A stretch of DNA of 64,000 bases from Nitrospira sp. (GCA_022226955.1 CP092079.1:2330806-2394805); one strand, 5' to 3'; positions 18,088 through 27,970 are shown, counted from the first letter of the stretch. The notes: a model not told the origin generated them from the letters alone. Program-made: numbers and translations.

Positions 18088-20229
18088 CTAGAACCCGCTT
18101 TCTCTTAAGAGCACGGCCACCGTGTGGTCCCAGGTACGACGGGCCAGGCTCGATGGCTGCCCATCGAGCAGGACATGGCCAGTCACCGCCTGATCGGCGG
18201 CGGAGGCGGGCTCCATCACCGTGAAGCGAACCCGATAGACAGACGTCTCAGGACGGAGGCGCCCCTTGTCATCCTTGCGAACCGGCACGTCACCACCATA
18301 GACGGACGCCAGATAGGGGCTCGCCAGAACATACTGATCGACTTCGGCCACTTCACTGACACGAGCTTCGATTGCAGAGCGTGACAGATCGTCTGGAATG
18401 AAGCGTGCCGGCCGGCCTGTTTCCACAAAGGCGAGTTCATCGACAGGCACCAGACCTTCGACTTCCCGACGGTCGGGATCCATAATGTAAGCGATTGGGA
18501 CCTGTTCGTCGATCCAGCGATTGGGCATCAACGACTCCTCCCGATCCCGGATGATACCCGTTATGGGGGCTTTCAACGTCAAATGATCCTGTTTGGCCTC
18601 AAGCCCGGCGAGTTCCGCTAGTCCAGCGGTCAGCGATTCAGCGATCACTTGGCGTTGGGCACGATCATCGGCGTGACCGGCCTGGCGTCCCAGCCGAAAT
18701 TCCCACATCGCCACCTTCGTTTCCGCCAACCGTCGCTCTTTCTCGATGGCAGGGTTTTCCAACGTCACGAGCGCATCGCCGGCGCGGACGGATTGCCCGT
18801 TCTGCAGATGCAGCTGCAGGATGCGCCCAGCCGTGGGGGCATAGACCGTCGCGTACGAGGTCGCTTGCAGGACTGCGGGAACGGATACCCGCGTGGGAAA
18901 CGGAATGAACGCCAATGACAGGATCAGACACAAGCACCCTGCCGTGATCCAGGCTCGGGGGGAAGCCCCATACCGTGCGCGGCTCTTCCACCAGCCTGTC
19001 ACCTCCCGAGCGATCGGCAAGGCGATAAACCAGCCGATCTCGACGAGGAAAAGCAGGATCCCCAAGGCTTTGAAGAAATAGTGGTACACCATCACGGCGA
19101 TTCCGGTGAAGAGCACCAGCCGGTACAACCAAATCGCCCAGGCGTAAGCAACCAGAGTATGTCGAAGGCCGGCCGACAGGTTTTCCGGAGGCGCACTCCG
19201 GTCGCCGAACAACAGGCCGCGCAGACGCCATTGACCGAATGCAAACGCGCGGTCTTGCAAGTTGGGAATGCCGAGTCCGTCGGCGATCACATAGTACCCG
19301 TCGAATCGCATCAACGGATTGAGATTCACCGCCAGGCTCATGATGAGGCTGGTGGTAGCCACGATGAAGGCGATGCTCCGGACCGTCCCCTCCGGCAAGA
19401 ACCCCCAGAGCGCCAGGGCGATCGCGGCCAATCCAAGTTCGGCGATCACACCGCCGGCCGCGATCAGCAGGCGCTTGCGGGTGGACGTCAGCCGATAGGA
19501 ATCGGAGACGTCGGAATACAGAACCGGCATCATCACCATGAAGGCGACCCCGATGGTGGGAACGCGACAGCCGAAACGGGTGGCGGTATAGGCATGGCCA
19601 AGCTCGTGGACCACTTTGACAGCGCAAAGCGAGAGGCTGTAGAGCATCGCTCCTCGCCAATTAAAGAAATAGAGGAAGGTCGACACAAACGTGTCCCATT
19701 GGCGCCCCACCAGCACCAGACCGATGAGCCCGAGACTCCCGAACAGCCAGGCCGCGGCCGCGGTGTAGAACGGGGCCACAAACGGCAGCGTCCTTTTCAA
19801 AAACTCATGCGGGTGGACGAGGGGGATCTTGATGAACAGGTAGTGATGGACCAGCCACATCAGCCAATGCTGATCGCCCGCCTGCGCCTGAGTCTGATAG
19901 TCGGTATGCTTCCCACTGGCCGACTGCACCGTGAGGTTGTTCGTGTAAAGGAACTTGACCAGATCCTCAACATCGTCGATCGTCGTGGGGCAAGTCGTCT
20001 CGCGCTGCATCGCCTCATGGAGCTGCTCCATCGTGCCGGCGTTCCAGCGCTGAATCATTTGATAGACCGGCCATTCGATTTGGAAGTAGCGGGTGCGGAC
20101 GGGATCGACGATGGTCCAGGTCGGGACCCCGTCAGGGGTCGGCGCGCTTCGAAGGAACTCTAGATTCGATCGCAGCGGGGGAAGCTTTCGTAATGGAGCC
20201 GAGTCGCTCGGCTGACTTGGCATAGCCAT
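18088..20229 (-). CDS. M50 zinc metallopeptidase fused to HlyD-type adaptor
   Basis: A 713-residue protein. Residues about 1-120 are a soluble N-terminal domain. A multi-TM M50 (site-2-protease-like) part has zinc motif H208-E209-x-x-H212 (HELGH) and the second motif NPLMRFDGYYV. The C-terminal third is a biotinyl-lipoyl/HlyD-like region (VYAPTAGRILQLHLQNGQSVRAGD, then KAPITGIIRDREE). Such fusions are annotated as putative peptide zinc metalloproteases and occur beside HlyD and TolC genes. It sits 3 bases after the GAF-HlyD gene, and is probably part of an export machine for the giant protein downstream (inference). Confidence 0.88.
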   Translation of the reverse strand: MAMPSQPSDSAPLRKLPPLRSNLEFLRSAPTPDGVPTWTIVDPVRTRYFQIEWPVYQMIQRWNAGTMEQLHEAMQRETTCPTTIDDVEDLVKFLYTNNLTVQSASGKHTDYQTQAQAGDQHWLMWLVHHYLFIKIPLVHPHEFLKRTLPFVAPFYTAAAAWLFGSLGLIGLVLVGRQWDTFVSTFLYFFNWRGAMLYSLSLCAVKVVHELGHAYTATRFGCRVPTIGVAFMVMMPVLYSDVSDSYRLTSTRKRLLIAAGGVIAELGLAAIALALWGFLPEGTVRSIAFIVATTSLIMSLAVNLNPLMRFDGYYVIADGLGIPNLQDRAFAFGQWRLRGLLFGDRSAPPENLSAGLRHTLVAYAWAIWLYRLVLFTGIAVMVYHYFFKALGILLFLVEIGWFIALPIAREVTGWWKSRARYGASPRAWITAGCLCLILSLAFIPFPTRVSVPAVLQATSYATVYAPTAGRILQLHLQNGQSVRAGDALVTLENPAIEKERRLAETKVAMWEFRLGRQAGHADDRAQRQVIAESLTAGLAELAGLEAKQDHLTLKAPITGIIRDREESLMPNRWIDEQVPIAYIMDPDRREVEGLVPVDELAFVETGRPARFIPDDLSRSAIEARVSEVAEVDQYVLASPYLASVYGGDVPVRKDDKGRLRPETSVYRVRFTVMEPASAADQAVTGHVLLDGQPSSLARRTWDHTVAVLLRESGF

Positions 20230-20232
20230 CGA

Positions 20233-21594
20233 TCAGTATCCGACCCATTGTCGCAACGCGGTCAACGGGCGCCTGAGGAGGAGATAGGCCAATGGGCCCC
20301 GTTCCCCATACACCTTGGCCGTCCCCTGCCAGCCGATGCGGATGCGCTGATCCGGCTGGGCCAGCTGAGCGGTGACCCGGTACGCCAAGATGTCTCCGGG
20401 CAAGACCTCCGCGTGATAGCTCGCATGCTGGACGGTCGCGGCAAACGACTCCAGGGGGAGGGCATTCAGGAACACGATGGCCTCTGCGCCGTCCTTCAAC
20501 ACAATTGCGTCGGCCACAGGGAGGTCGATGCGCAGCTCCATCTGTTTCGGGTCGGCGATTTCCATGATCCGTTCTCCGACCTTGACCGGTCGTCCCACCC
20601 AGTCCGACGGATCCGAGTACAAGGCGATGCCGGCCCGGCTCGCCGCCACTTCGACTTGATCCAGCATTTCCTTCGCATAGTCGAGTTCCGTCTGCCGGAG
20701 ATCGGCTTCGGCCTCTTTGAGCGGCGCATCCGCCTTGCGTTGCGGGTCGGTGAAACCGGATTGCACGGCCTGCTGGTGCTCAGCCCGCGCGACGGCCAGC
20801 TGTTTCTCCGCCACATGGAATTGATTCCGCAGCGCCGTATCCTCGAATCGGAACAGCGTGGCGCCCGCCTGCACGGGGTGGTTCGGCGGAACCCGCATAT
20901 CCGCGATGACGCCGTCCATCGGCGCGCTCACAATCACCGGGGCCTTCGCCATGATCTTGACCGGGGCAATCGCCGACAAGCGGATGGGCAGACAGAGGAT
21001 CGCGACAATGGCAGCAGGAAACAGCCACCAGGCCGGTTTCTTGATGTTCGTTGACCAACGCCGCGCTCGCGTTGCAAGCGCTTTCCAGGCGTAGGCATAA
21101 CTGCTGGCGAGCCGGTGAACGATCGCGATGTCGTTCTCCTGCCAGTTGAATTCGCGCTCGAACCACCAGGCGCCAAGCAGGGTCTCGTCGGGATGCGTGA
21201 GCGGACACCACAAGACCTGCCCCGTCACAAACTCTCTCCAGCCCTGGCGCAACTCCGCCGGGAGGAGATCCTCCGTCACCACCGCGGGCTGCTGGCTGTG
21301 GTCACTCTCGCGAAGGTATTGCCCGACCGCTTCCAGCCACTGAATCAACGGGGCATGGCGGTCCACCACCGCCACACTAGAGGCACTGGCAACCTGGTAC
21401 GGATCGTTCGGGCGCGAGGCGGACAGTAAAAAAGCCTGGGTGTAGGGAATGAGCCGGCGCGTTTCATTGACCGCGAGAAAATGCAGCTCTCGAACGGTCT
21501 TGGCCTCGCGAATCTGCCCTTCGAGATGAGTCAGGACTGCAAGGTGAATCAGTGTGGGGATTTGTTGCGGAGTCGGTTCCGTTGCGGTTGCCAT
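20233..21594 (-). CDS. GAF-TM-HlyD periplasmic adaptor
   Basis: A 453-residue protein. Residues about 25-175 resemble a GAF domain (VRELHFLAVNETRRLIPYTQ, GAWWFEREFNWQENDIAI). A single TM follows (WWLFPAAIVAILCLPIRLSAI), then an HlyD-like adaptor: lipoyl half KAPVIVSAPMDGVIADMRV, a long helical hairpin (about 250-310) and a beta-barrel domain. The topology places GAF in the cytoplasm and the adaptor in the periplasm. It lies 9 bases after the preceding HlyD gene and 3 bases before the M50 gene, so it is part of one operon. Confidence 0.85.
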   Translation of the reverse strand: MATATEPTPQQIPTLIHLAVLTHLEGQIREAKTVRELHFLAVNETRRLIPYTQAFLLSASRPNDPYQVASASSVAVVDRHAPLIQWLEAVGQYLRESDHSQQPAVVTEDLLPAELRQGWREFVTGQVLWCPLTHPDETLLGAWWFEREFNWQENDIAIVHRLASSYAYAWKALATRARRWSTNIKKPAWWLFPAAIVAILCLPIRLSAIAPVKIMAKAPVIVSAPMDGVIADMRVPPNHPVQAGATLFRFEDTALRNQFHVAEKQLAVARAEHQQAVQSGFTDPQRKADAPLKEAEADLRQTELDYAKEMLDQVEVAASRAGIALYSDPSDWVGRPVKVGERIMEIADPKQMELRIDLPVADAIVLKDGAEAIVFLNALPLESFAATVQHASYHAEVLPGDILAYRVTAQLAQPDQRIRIGWQGTAKVYGERGPLAYLLLRRPLTALRQWVGY

Positions 21595-21603
21595 AGCATC
21601 TCG

Positions 21604-22386
21604 TCAGGGTTGGGCCAGGGGAAATTGCGCCGTGCCGCTCATCCCGGCGATAAGATCGCCTGGTAATTTATTGAACGTCCCCACGATCTTGACCGTCTGG
21701 CTGGCCGGATCCACATTGGCGCCGATCGCCTTGACCCTGGCCGGATACCCTCGCTGAGTTTCATCCACCACGAACGTAAAGGGCGCCTTGCGGCGCAACC
21801 AGGCCAGCGACGACGACGGGACGACCAATTCAATTTCCAAACTCCGGTCGTCGAGCACGCTCACCAGCTTGTCGTTCGGGAAGACGTTCTCGAATTCATT
21901 CACCATCACGCCCGCCACGCGACCGGCAAACGGGGCCGCGATCTGGCAGCCCCGCACATTGACTTCGGCCACTCTGATCGCCGCCGCCGCCTTCTTCGCA
22001 TCGGCTTCGGATATCTCCAATTCCAGCGTGCTGACAGCATTCAGTTTCGTCAGCTCGCGATTGTTTCGAGCCGTCTTCTCTTTGCCTTCATGTTCAGCCG
22101 TCACCGCGGCCAGTTCGGCTTTGTACTTATCGCATTCCAACTGGACCAGCGTGGCCCCTTTTTCAAAGCGCTCTCCTTCTTTGTACGGCACTTGATTGAT
22201 GCGGCCTTGCACCTGGGCGTACAGCACCGCTTGTGTCGCCGCCTTGACGATGCCCCGCATCCCCCCGCCGTTCAGGCGCATGCCCGGCGCCGGGCGCTCG
22301 CCTTTCGACCAGCTCACAGGCGTGGCGCACAGCCACCCAGCCAACGCCAATACAGCTGCGCCGCTAATAAGCCGCAGTTGCCGCAT
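21604..22386 (-). CDS. HlyD/RND-type periplasmic adaptor subunit
   Basis: A 260-residue exported adaptor. The start at 22386 is set by a strong AAGGAGGTCC directly before ATG and overlaps the end of the TolC gene by 23 bases; a longer frame upstream is not credible. It has a signal segment (LISGAAVLALAGWLCATP), a lipoyl/hairpin region (GRINQVPYKEGERFEKGATLVQLEC, helix to about 130, CQIAAPFAGRV) and a C-terminal barrel. It would bridge inner-membrane components and TolC. Confidence 0.88.
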   Translation of the reverse strand: MRQLRLISGAAVLALAGWLCATPVSWSKGERPAPGMRLNGGGMRGIVKAATQAVLYAQVQGRINQVPYKEGERFEKGATLVQLECDKYKAELAAVTAEHEGKEKTARNNRELTKLNAVSTLELEISEADAKKAAAAIRVAEVNVRGCQIAAPFAGRVAGVMVNEFENVFPNDKLVSVLDDRSLEIELVVPSSSLAWLRRKAPFTFVVDETQRGYPARVKAIGANVDPASQTVKIVGTFNKLPGDLIAGMSGTAQFPLAQP

Positions 22387-23890
22387 GGACCTCCTTGTCC
22401 TGCAAGAGGCTCTGACTGCGAACAGGCAGCGGCTCCCAGAGACGCCGCAATGACTCGGCCAATTCCGACAGGCTCTGATCGACGCCGGCCGGTGGCACCG
22501 CTTCTTCGCCGATGGCGGACCGAATCGTGGCGTACGCCGTCTCGACTCCGGCCTGCGCCACATCGAGGCGGACTTCCGCTAAGATCTGATTCACTTTTTC
22601 GCGCAACAGCACCAAGTCATTCGTGCTGTTCGTCAGCCACAGACTGCGAGTGTGGTCGGCAATCGCCTGTTGCGTCTCCCAATATTGTTTGGCATTGCCC
22701 AGTTCGTCCTTGGCCAACATGAATTGGGCCGCTCCCACATGCACCTCGGTCAGGATCGTCATGGTCAACGCCAAACTCTGCGCATCCAGCACGGCGCGGT
22801 GGGCCTCGATCGCCTTATACTTGGCCGGCACGCGAAACACGCCCAGAAGATTCCAGCTCACCTGCGCCGCATAGTTCAGCCAGTTCTGATAAAGAAAAAA
22901 GCTGTTGCTGTTGTAGTAGCCTCCAAACTGCAGCTTCATGCTGGGAAACAATTCCAGCAGCGTCGCCTTCGCTTCCTTTACATTGATCCGCTTTTGATAA
23001 TCGATCACCCGCAACTCGGGGCGAAACAGTAAGGCTTGCCGCTCGAGGCTCTCCGCATCCAGATTCACCGGCGGCACCGTTGTCGAACGAACCGGCTGCC
23101 GCACTTCAAAATAAACACCGGGAGGCAGACCGATCAAAGAGGCGAGTTGCAATTTGGCCGTGCTCAATTCGCGCATGAGCTTTTGCACCTCGCGCCGAAC
23201 ATTCAACATATCCCTGCGGTAGTTCAGCGACGTCAGCGGCGACTGAAGTTTCCGGTCAAAGATAAGCTGGGTCTGCGCCAAGCTCTTATCCACCATGTCG
23301 TCAAGCTGCTGCACTTGCGGGAGCAGCCGTTCCGAGGTCACCGCCCTCCAGTAGGCGCTCCGCACATCCTGCAAGAGCCGCACGGCGATCTTCCGCTTTT
23401 CTTCTTCCGCAATCATGACGTTGTCGCCGGCTTGTTGGGCGCGAATGTAGGACAGCCCGAAATCCAGCACATCCCAACTGAGAGACAGATTGCCGCTGAA
23501 CACGTTCTTATCCGATGAAGTGAAGGGTTCGAGTACCGGCCGGCCGTCGAGCAACGACCGCGCGGCACCGCCGCTGAAATTATTCCGGCCATCGAACCCG
23601 GCATTCACCGCCAGTTGCGGCAGCAGCGAGTAGTGCGCCACATTCAATTGCTGATGCGCCAGCGCCTGCTGCATGGCTTTTACTTTCGCGTCCAAGTTGT
23701 AGCGGAGCGCCCGGGCAATGGCATCGTACAAATCCATCGGTTGCTCAATCGGCTCTTGCCCCGTCATCACCGCCCTAAGATCTTGGCTAATACGCCCCTG
23801 GATCTCTTCTTTCGTCACAGGAGATGGCATGACCATGCAACCGGTCAACATCAGCAGGCTCCCCATGATTCCACACACTCGCCCCAGCAC
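22364..23890 (-). CDS. TolC-family outer-membrane efflux lipoprotein
   Basis: A 508-residue protein starting with a lipoprotein signal (MLGRVCGIMGSLLMLTGC; lipobox LTGC). The two-fold TolC architecture of long amphipathic helices is clear (LRYNLDAKVKAMQQALAHQQ, LSLSWDVLDFGLSYIRAQQ, SWNLLGVFRVPAKYKAIEAH, LVLLREKVNQILAEVRLDVAQ). It forms the outer-membrane channel. It is the first gene of the minus-strand export operon that continues through the HlyD, GAF-HlyD and M50-HlyD genes. Confidence 0.9.
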   Translation of the reverse strand: MLGRVCGIMGSLLMLTGCMVMPSPVTKEEIQGRISQDLRAVMTGQEPIEQPMDLYDAIARALRYNLDAKVKAMQQALAHQQLNVAHYSLLPQLAVNAGFDGRNNFSGGAARSLLDGRPVLEPFTSSDKNVFSGNLSLSWDVLDFGLSYIRAQQAGDNVMIAEEEKRKIAVRLLQDVRSAYWRAVTSERLLPQVQQLDDMVDKSLAQTQLIFDRKLQSPLTSLNYRRDMLNVRREVQKLMRELSTAKLQLASLIGLPPGVYFEVRQPVRSTTVPPVNLDAESLERQALLFRPELRVIDYQKRINVKEAKATLLELFPSMKLQFGGYYNSNSFFLYQNWLNYAAQVSWNLLGVFRVPAKYKAIEAHRAVLDAQSLALTMTILTEVHVGAAQFMLAKDELGNAKQYWETQQAIADHTRSLWLTNSTNDLVLLREKVNQILAEVRLDVAQAGVETAYATIRSAIGEEAVPPAGVDQSLSELAESLRRLWEPLPVRSQSLLQDKEVHAATAAY

Positions 23891-24375
23891 AATAGATCGC
23901 GGCCTTTCGGTTAAATGTCTAAACCTAATGACAATACCTCACTCCAGAAACAGACCGGGCTCCTGGCATAGAAACTCCCTTCGCAAGACATTGTCGGCTG
24001 GATTAGAGAAAAACTTGAGCTAACGGAGAACCGCCTCGCTAGATGCAGATCTGTGAAACGAAACCGATGCCAGCTATTTAGGGCGCACCTGGGCACAAGG
24101 CACCGCTCTTAGGTCATAGGATCGTTCTATTTCTCGATGGCCCCAATGAACCGCCCCAGGCAAAGGGATCGGACACGACACCCCAGTAACTCGTTGCTCT
24201 TCAGGCTAAGCGCTAGAGCGAATCTTTTGCTCCTCGATCCACTCTCACCGTCTAACCGCCAGGAATGCCGCCCCCTCTTCAGAGGTAACCCTTCCTGGTC
24301 TTACGCTTTCCCGCAATCCCGGTATCCTCTTACACAAGGCAGATGTGATTCACCCCTAACCCAAGGAGACCGACC
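23891..24375. other. Intergenic region, no gene seen
   Basis: This 485-base divergent gap separates the TolC operon and the zinc-ribbon gene. The frame at 24137-24379 is low-complexity and lacks a ribosome site, so I do not call it. AAGGAG at about 24362-24367 serves the downstream ATG. Promoters for both directions must lie here. Confidence 0.4.
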
Positions 24376-24633
24376 ATGAGCTGTTCACGTTGCTGCGGAT
24401 TGATGGTGACCGACAATTTAATGGATTTCGACGGCACAGCCGGTCACATGTGGGTCCGTGTCCTGCGCTGCATGAATTGCGGTCATCTTCAGGACTCCGT
24501 CATGGAACAGAATCGTCGAAACATACCGGCTCCGCGACCAACCCCGGTACTGGTCGCGGTCGGCGACGACGCCGACTATCACGACGATGAGGTTCATCTA
24601 GGGATCGAGTCGATCGTGGCACAAGCAGCCTGA
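24376..24633 (+). CDS. Small zinc-ribbon-like protein
   Basis: An 85-residue protein with C3-x-x-C6(C7) and C32-x-x-C35 knuckles (MSCSRCCG and LRCMNCGH), a treble-clef or zinc-ribbon pattern, followed by an acidic C-terminus. A good Shine-Dalgarno (AAGGAGACC) precedes the ATG. It is followed after 39 bases by a response regulator gene on the same strand. The function is unknown; metal binding is inferred only from the cysteine spacing. Confidence 0.75.
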   Translation: MSCSRCCGLMVTDNLMDFDGTAGHMWVRVLRCMNCGHLQDSVMEQNRRNIPAPRPTPVLVAVGDDADYHDDEVHLGIESIVAQAA

Positions 24634-24672
24634 TCGCCAACACCACATCAACAAGAGGATGGAGGAGCGGCC

Positions 24673-25035
24673 ATGGCATCCATTCTAGTCATCGACGACG
24701 ATGAAGCCTTGCGACTCTTATTGCGGGAAATATTAGAAGCCGACGGCCATCAGGTTCGGGAAGCCGCCAATGGACGCGAGGGGCTGGCCCTGTACCGGGC
24801 ACAGCCGGCCGATCTGGTGATCACCGATATTCTGATGCCGGAGCAGAACGGGATGGAAGTGATTCTGGAGCTCACCCGGGAATTCCTCGACGCCCGCGTC
24901 ATCGCCATGACCGCCGCGGCAGGCAAGCAGAATTTCTTGAGTGTCGCCAAACTCTTCGGCGCCCGGCATGTTTTGCAGAAGCCGTTCGAGGTCGACCACA
25001 TTCGCCGCCTGGTGGCCTACACGCTGGCTCACTAA
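24673..25035 (+). CDS. Single-domain response regulator
   Basis: A 120-residue CheY-like receiver: acidic residues D8-D10 (VIDDDE), phospho-acceptor D52 (ITDILMP), T80 (MTA) and K103 (QKPF). There is no output domain and no adjacent kinase. GGAGGAGCGGCC precedes the ATG. The partner kinase could be any in the cell, including those at 980-4650. Confidence 0.9.
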   Translation: MASILVIDDDEALRLLLREILEADGHQVREAANGREGLALYRAQPADLVITDILMPEQNGMEVILELTREFLDARVIAMTAAAGKQNFLSVAKLFGARHVLQKPFEVDHIRRLVAYTLAH

Positions 25036-25185
25036 ATTTATCTGTGCCCGCACTGTTCTCCATCTAGTCAGCGATGTCCTTCCCTTGCTACACTGCCGCT
25101 CGAGATATGCGTCTGCCAGGTAGACTCCTCTCCAGACGACGACACCTGACATCTTGACCAACTTCCGAATACCGATCGGCGACCT

Positions 25186-27021
25186 ATGCCCCCTATAATG
25201 CTCCTAAGCTGTGAGTCCATCAGCAAAAGCTTTGGCGTCAAGCCGCTCTTTTCAGATTTGTCGATCGGGTTGGCCGAGGGAGATCGCGTCGGACTCATCG
25301 GTCCGAACGGATCGGGGAAATCCACGCTGCTCAAAATTTTAGCTGGCCTCGAAGACCCCGACGACGGCACCCGCTCCCTGCGCCGCCACGTCCGCCTCAG
25401 CTATGTGCCGCAGGAGTCCGCCTTCCCTTCCGATGCCACCATCGAAGACGTGCTGGCTCAGGCCCTCCGCGACGACGGCCTCGATCCGCATGACGAACGC
25501 GGTCGAATCGCCCGGGCCGTCAGCCTGGGAGAATTTCCCGACACCGATCATCCGGTCCGCACCCTCTCCGGCGGATGGAAGAAGCGCCTCGCCATCGCCC
25601 GATCGCTCCTCATGGAACCGGACGTGCTGATGATGGACGAGCCAACCAACCATTTGGATGTCGAAGGGATTCTCTGGCTTGAACAGCTACTAAAGTCTGA
25701 AGCCCGCGCCTATCTGGTCATCAGCCATGACCGGCGCTTTCTGGAATCGGTGGCTGAACGAATGGTCGAGCTCAATCGGATTTACCCGCAGGGCATGTTT
25801 GAAGCCCCTGGCCGCTACAGCGACTTCCTCGAAGCGCGCGAGGCCAATCTTCAAGCCCAGGCAAATGAACACGCGACCCTCGCCAATAAAGTCCGCCGCG
25901 AAGTCGAATGGCTGCGCCGCGGCCCCAAAGCGCGCACCACCAAAGCCAAAGCCCGCATCGACGCGGCCGGCGCGCTGATCAACGACCTAGCGGACCGCGA
26001 CAGCCGCCGCGAGCTGGCCCCGGCCGGAATCGACTTCACCGCCTCCGGGCGCAAATCCAAACAATTGATCGTGGCCCAGCAGCTCGGCAAGAAGCTGGGA
26101 TCCCGACAGATCGTCACCGATCTCGAACTCATCCTGGGTCCCGGCCAGCGCCTAGGCCTGCTCGGCCCGAACGGCAGCGGGAAATCGACGCTGATGAAAC
26201 TGCTGGCCGGCACATTGAAGCCCGATACCGGCACCGTCACCCGCGCCGATAAGCTCCGAATCGTCACTTTCGAGCAGCATCGCGAGTCGCTGGATCAACA
26301 GGTCTCTCTCCGCCGATCCCTCGCTCCCGCAGGCGGAGACTCGGTGATTTATCAAGACCGTTCGATTCATCTGGTGTCCTGGGCCAAGCGCTTTCTCTTC
26401 CGGCCCGAGCAGCTCGACCTCCCCGTGTCGCGGCTCTCCGGCGGCGAACAGGCCCGGCTCTTGATCGCGCGGCTCATGTTGCAGCCGGCCGATGTGCTCA
26501 TGCTGGACGAGCCGACGAACGATTTAGACATCCCGACTCTCGATGTACTGGAAGACAACCTTCTGGAATTTCCGGGCGCGCTGATTCTCGTGACACACGA
26601 CCGCTGGCTGCTCGATCGCGTCTCCACGATGATGCTGGCGCTGGATGGAACCGGCAAGGCCGAGTGGTTCGCCGATTTTGCCCAATGGGAAGCGGCCCAA
26701 GAGCGAGGGGCCGCGCGAGGCAACAGCGGCTCAGCGGGTCCTGCCCCCACTCGCGCCGCGAGCCAGAACGGCCCCAAACCAAAACAGTCACGCAAGGGGC
26801 TGTCCCATTCGGAGCAAAAAGAATGGGACAAGATCGAAGGATTGATCGTCAAGGCGGAAGCTGCCGTCACCGCCAGCCAAGCCGCGACAGAAGATCCAGC
26901 CGTCATGTCCGACGCCACCGCCTTGCAAACCCGTTACGCCGCATTAGCGGAAGCCCAGGCCAATGTCGAACGCCTCTACGCACGTTGGACCGAGCTAGAA
27001 GAGAAACGCGCCCTCGCCTAG
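25186..27021 (+). CDS. ABC-F family ATPase (Uup-like)
   Basis: A 611-residue soluble protein with two ABC domains and no TM segments. Walker A is GPNGSGKST in both halves, the signatures are LSGGWKKRLAIARS and LSGGEQARLLIARL, and both Walker B regions end in DEPTN. A linker of about 80 residues (EHATLANKVRREVEWLRRGP) and a C-terminal coiled-coil (EQKEWDKIEGLIVKAEAAV, ending in VERLYARWTELEEK) match Uup. These ATPases act on ribosomes or branched DNA and do not transport. An in-frame ATG at 25198 is an alternative start. Confidence 0.9.
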   Translation: MPPIMLLSCESISKSFGVKPLFSDLSIGLAEGDRVGLIGPNGSGKSTLLKILAGLEDPDDGTRSLRRHVRLSYVPQESAFPSDATIEDVLAQALRDDGLDPHDERGRIARAVSLGEFPDTDHPVRTLSGGWKKRLAIARSLLMEPDVLMMDEPTNHLDVEGILWLEQLLKSEARAYLVISHDRRFLESVAERMVELNRIYPQGMFEAPGRYSDFLEAREANLQAQANEHATLANKVRREVEWLRRGPKARTTKAKARIDAAGALINDLADRDSRRELAPAGIDFTASGRKSKQLIVAQQLGKKLGSRQIVTDLELILGPGQRLGLLGPNGSGKSTLMKLLAGTLKPDTGTVTRADKLRIVTFEQHRESLDQQVSLRRSLAPAGGDSVIYQDRSIHLVSWAKRFLFRPEQLDLPVSRLSGGEQARLLIARLMLQPADVLMLDEPTNDLDIPTLDVLEDNLLEFPGALILVTHDRWLLDRVSTMMLALDGTGKAEWFADFAQWEAAQERGAARGNSGSAGPAPTRAASQNGPKPKQSRKGLSHSEQKEWDKIEGLIVKAEAAVTASQAATEDPAVMSDATALQTRYAALAEAQANVERLYARWTELEEKRALA

Positions 27022-27157
27022 TCGAATAGTCGAAACAGACGGCTCCCGCCTGTGCGCCTCATTACCTCAATCCCCTCTTGCACCGGGCGAGGATTGCTGC
27101 TAATCAACAGCCCCTGACACGCCAAAATCAGTACTGTTTACTTGCTTGGAGGTCCGT

Positions 27158-27970
27158 ATGGAAATGAGTCTATCGTCCGTTCAAAGCTTCGTGACGACCC
27201 ATGTCGTTCCGTTTATCTGGACGCTGCTCGGCGCCATCGTTATCTGGGTCGTCGGGAGCTGGGCCATCACGCTCATCCGCGCCGCACTCGGCCGCGCCAT
27301 GACCGCGCGGGGCATGGACGATACGCTCGTGGGCTACCTCGATACGGCGACCAGCGTCATGCTGAAAATCCTGCTGCTCGTCGCTGTCCTCGGCACTCTG
27401 GGAGTCGCCACCACGTCGTTTGCCGCCATCCTCGCCGCCGCCGGTGTCGCCATCGGCATGGCCTGGTCGGGGTTGCTGGCCAACTTTGCCGCCGGCGTGT
27501 TTTTGATCGTGCTCCGCCCCTTCCGCGTCGGCGACATGATTCACGCCGGTGGCGTGACCGGCGAAGTCAAAGAAATCGGCATCTTTGCCACCACCCTCCA
27601 CACCAGCGACAATCTGCGCGTGGTAGTCGGCAATAACAAAGTCTTCTCCGACAATATCGTGAACTATTCAAGCAATGCCTTTCGCGGTGTAGACCTGCGG
27701 GCCCAACTCGCACATGGGGTCGAGCCGACCGCGGCGATGGCCAGATTCAAGCAAGCCGTCAGCCAAATCCCCAATGTGCTCGCGACACCCGCGCCGCTCG
27801 TCGAGATCTTCGAATTCAATGCCTACGGCACGCTGCTCGTAGTCCGCCCGTTTTGCCACAACAACCACTACTGGCAAGTCTACTTCGACACCAACCGCGC
27901 CATCCAAGCCGTCTGTGCGGAAGCCGGCTATCCGACGCCCGAATCCCGCCAGGCGGTTCGAACCGTCTGA
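27158..27970 (+). CDS. mscS: Small-conductance mechanosensitive channel (MscS)
   Basis: A 270-residue channel; ATG 27158 follows GGAGG with ideal spacing, so the in-frame TTG at 27146 is rejected. Three TM segments lie near 15-38, 58-82 and 86-112. The third is the Gly/Ala-rich pore helix (LAAAGVAIGMAWSGLLANFAAGVF), followed by the beta domain (RPFRVGDMIHAGGVTGEVKEIGIFAT) and a C-terminal alpha/beta domain. It releases solutes on hypo-osmotic shock. It is convergent with the symporter gene. Confidence 0.92.
   Translation: MEMSLSSVQSFVTTHVVPFIWTLLGAIVIWVVGSWAITLIRAALGRAMTARGMDDTLVGYLDTATSVMLKILLLVAVLGTLGVATTSFAAILAAAGVAIGMAWSGLLANFAAGVFLIVLRPFRVGDMIHAGGVTGEVKEIGIFATTLHTSDNLRVVVGNNKVFSDNIVNYSSNAFRGVDLRAQLAHGVEPTAAMARFKQAVSQIPNVLATPAPLVEIFEFNAYGTLLVVRPFCHNNHYWQVYFDTNRAIQAVCAEAGYPTPESRQAVRTV

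Noticed and set aside
24137..24379. 80-residue frame upstream of the zinc-ribbon gene
   Set aside because: No ribosome site and composition unlike a protein; overlaps the start of a better supported gene.
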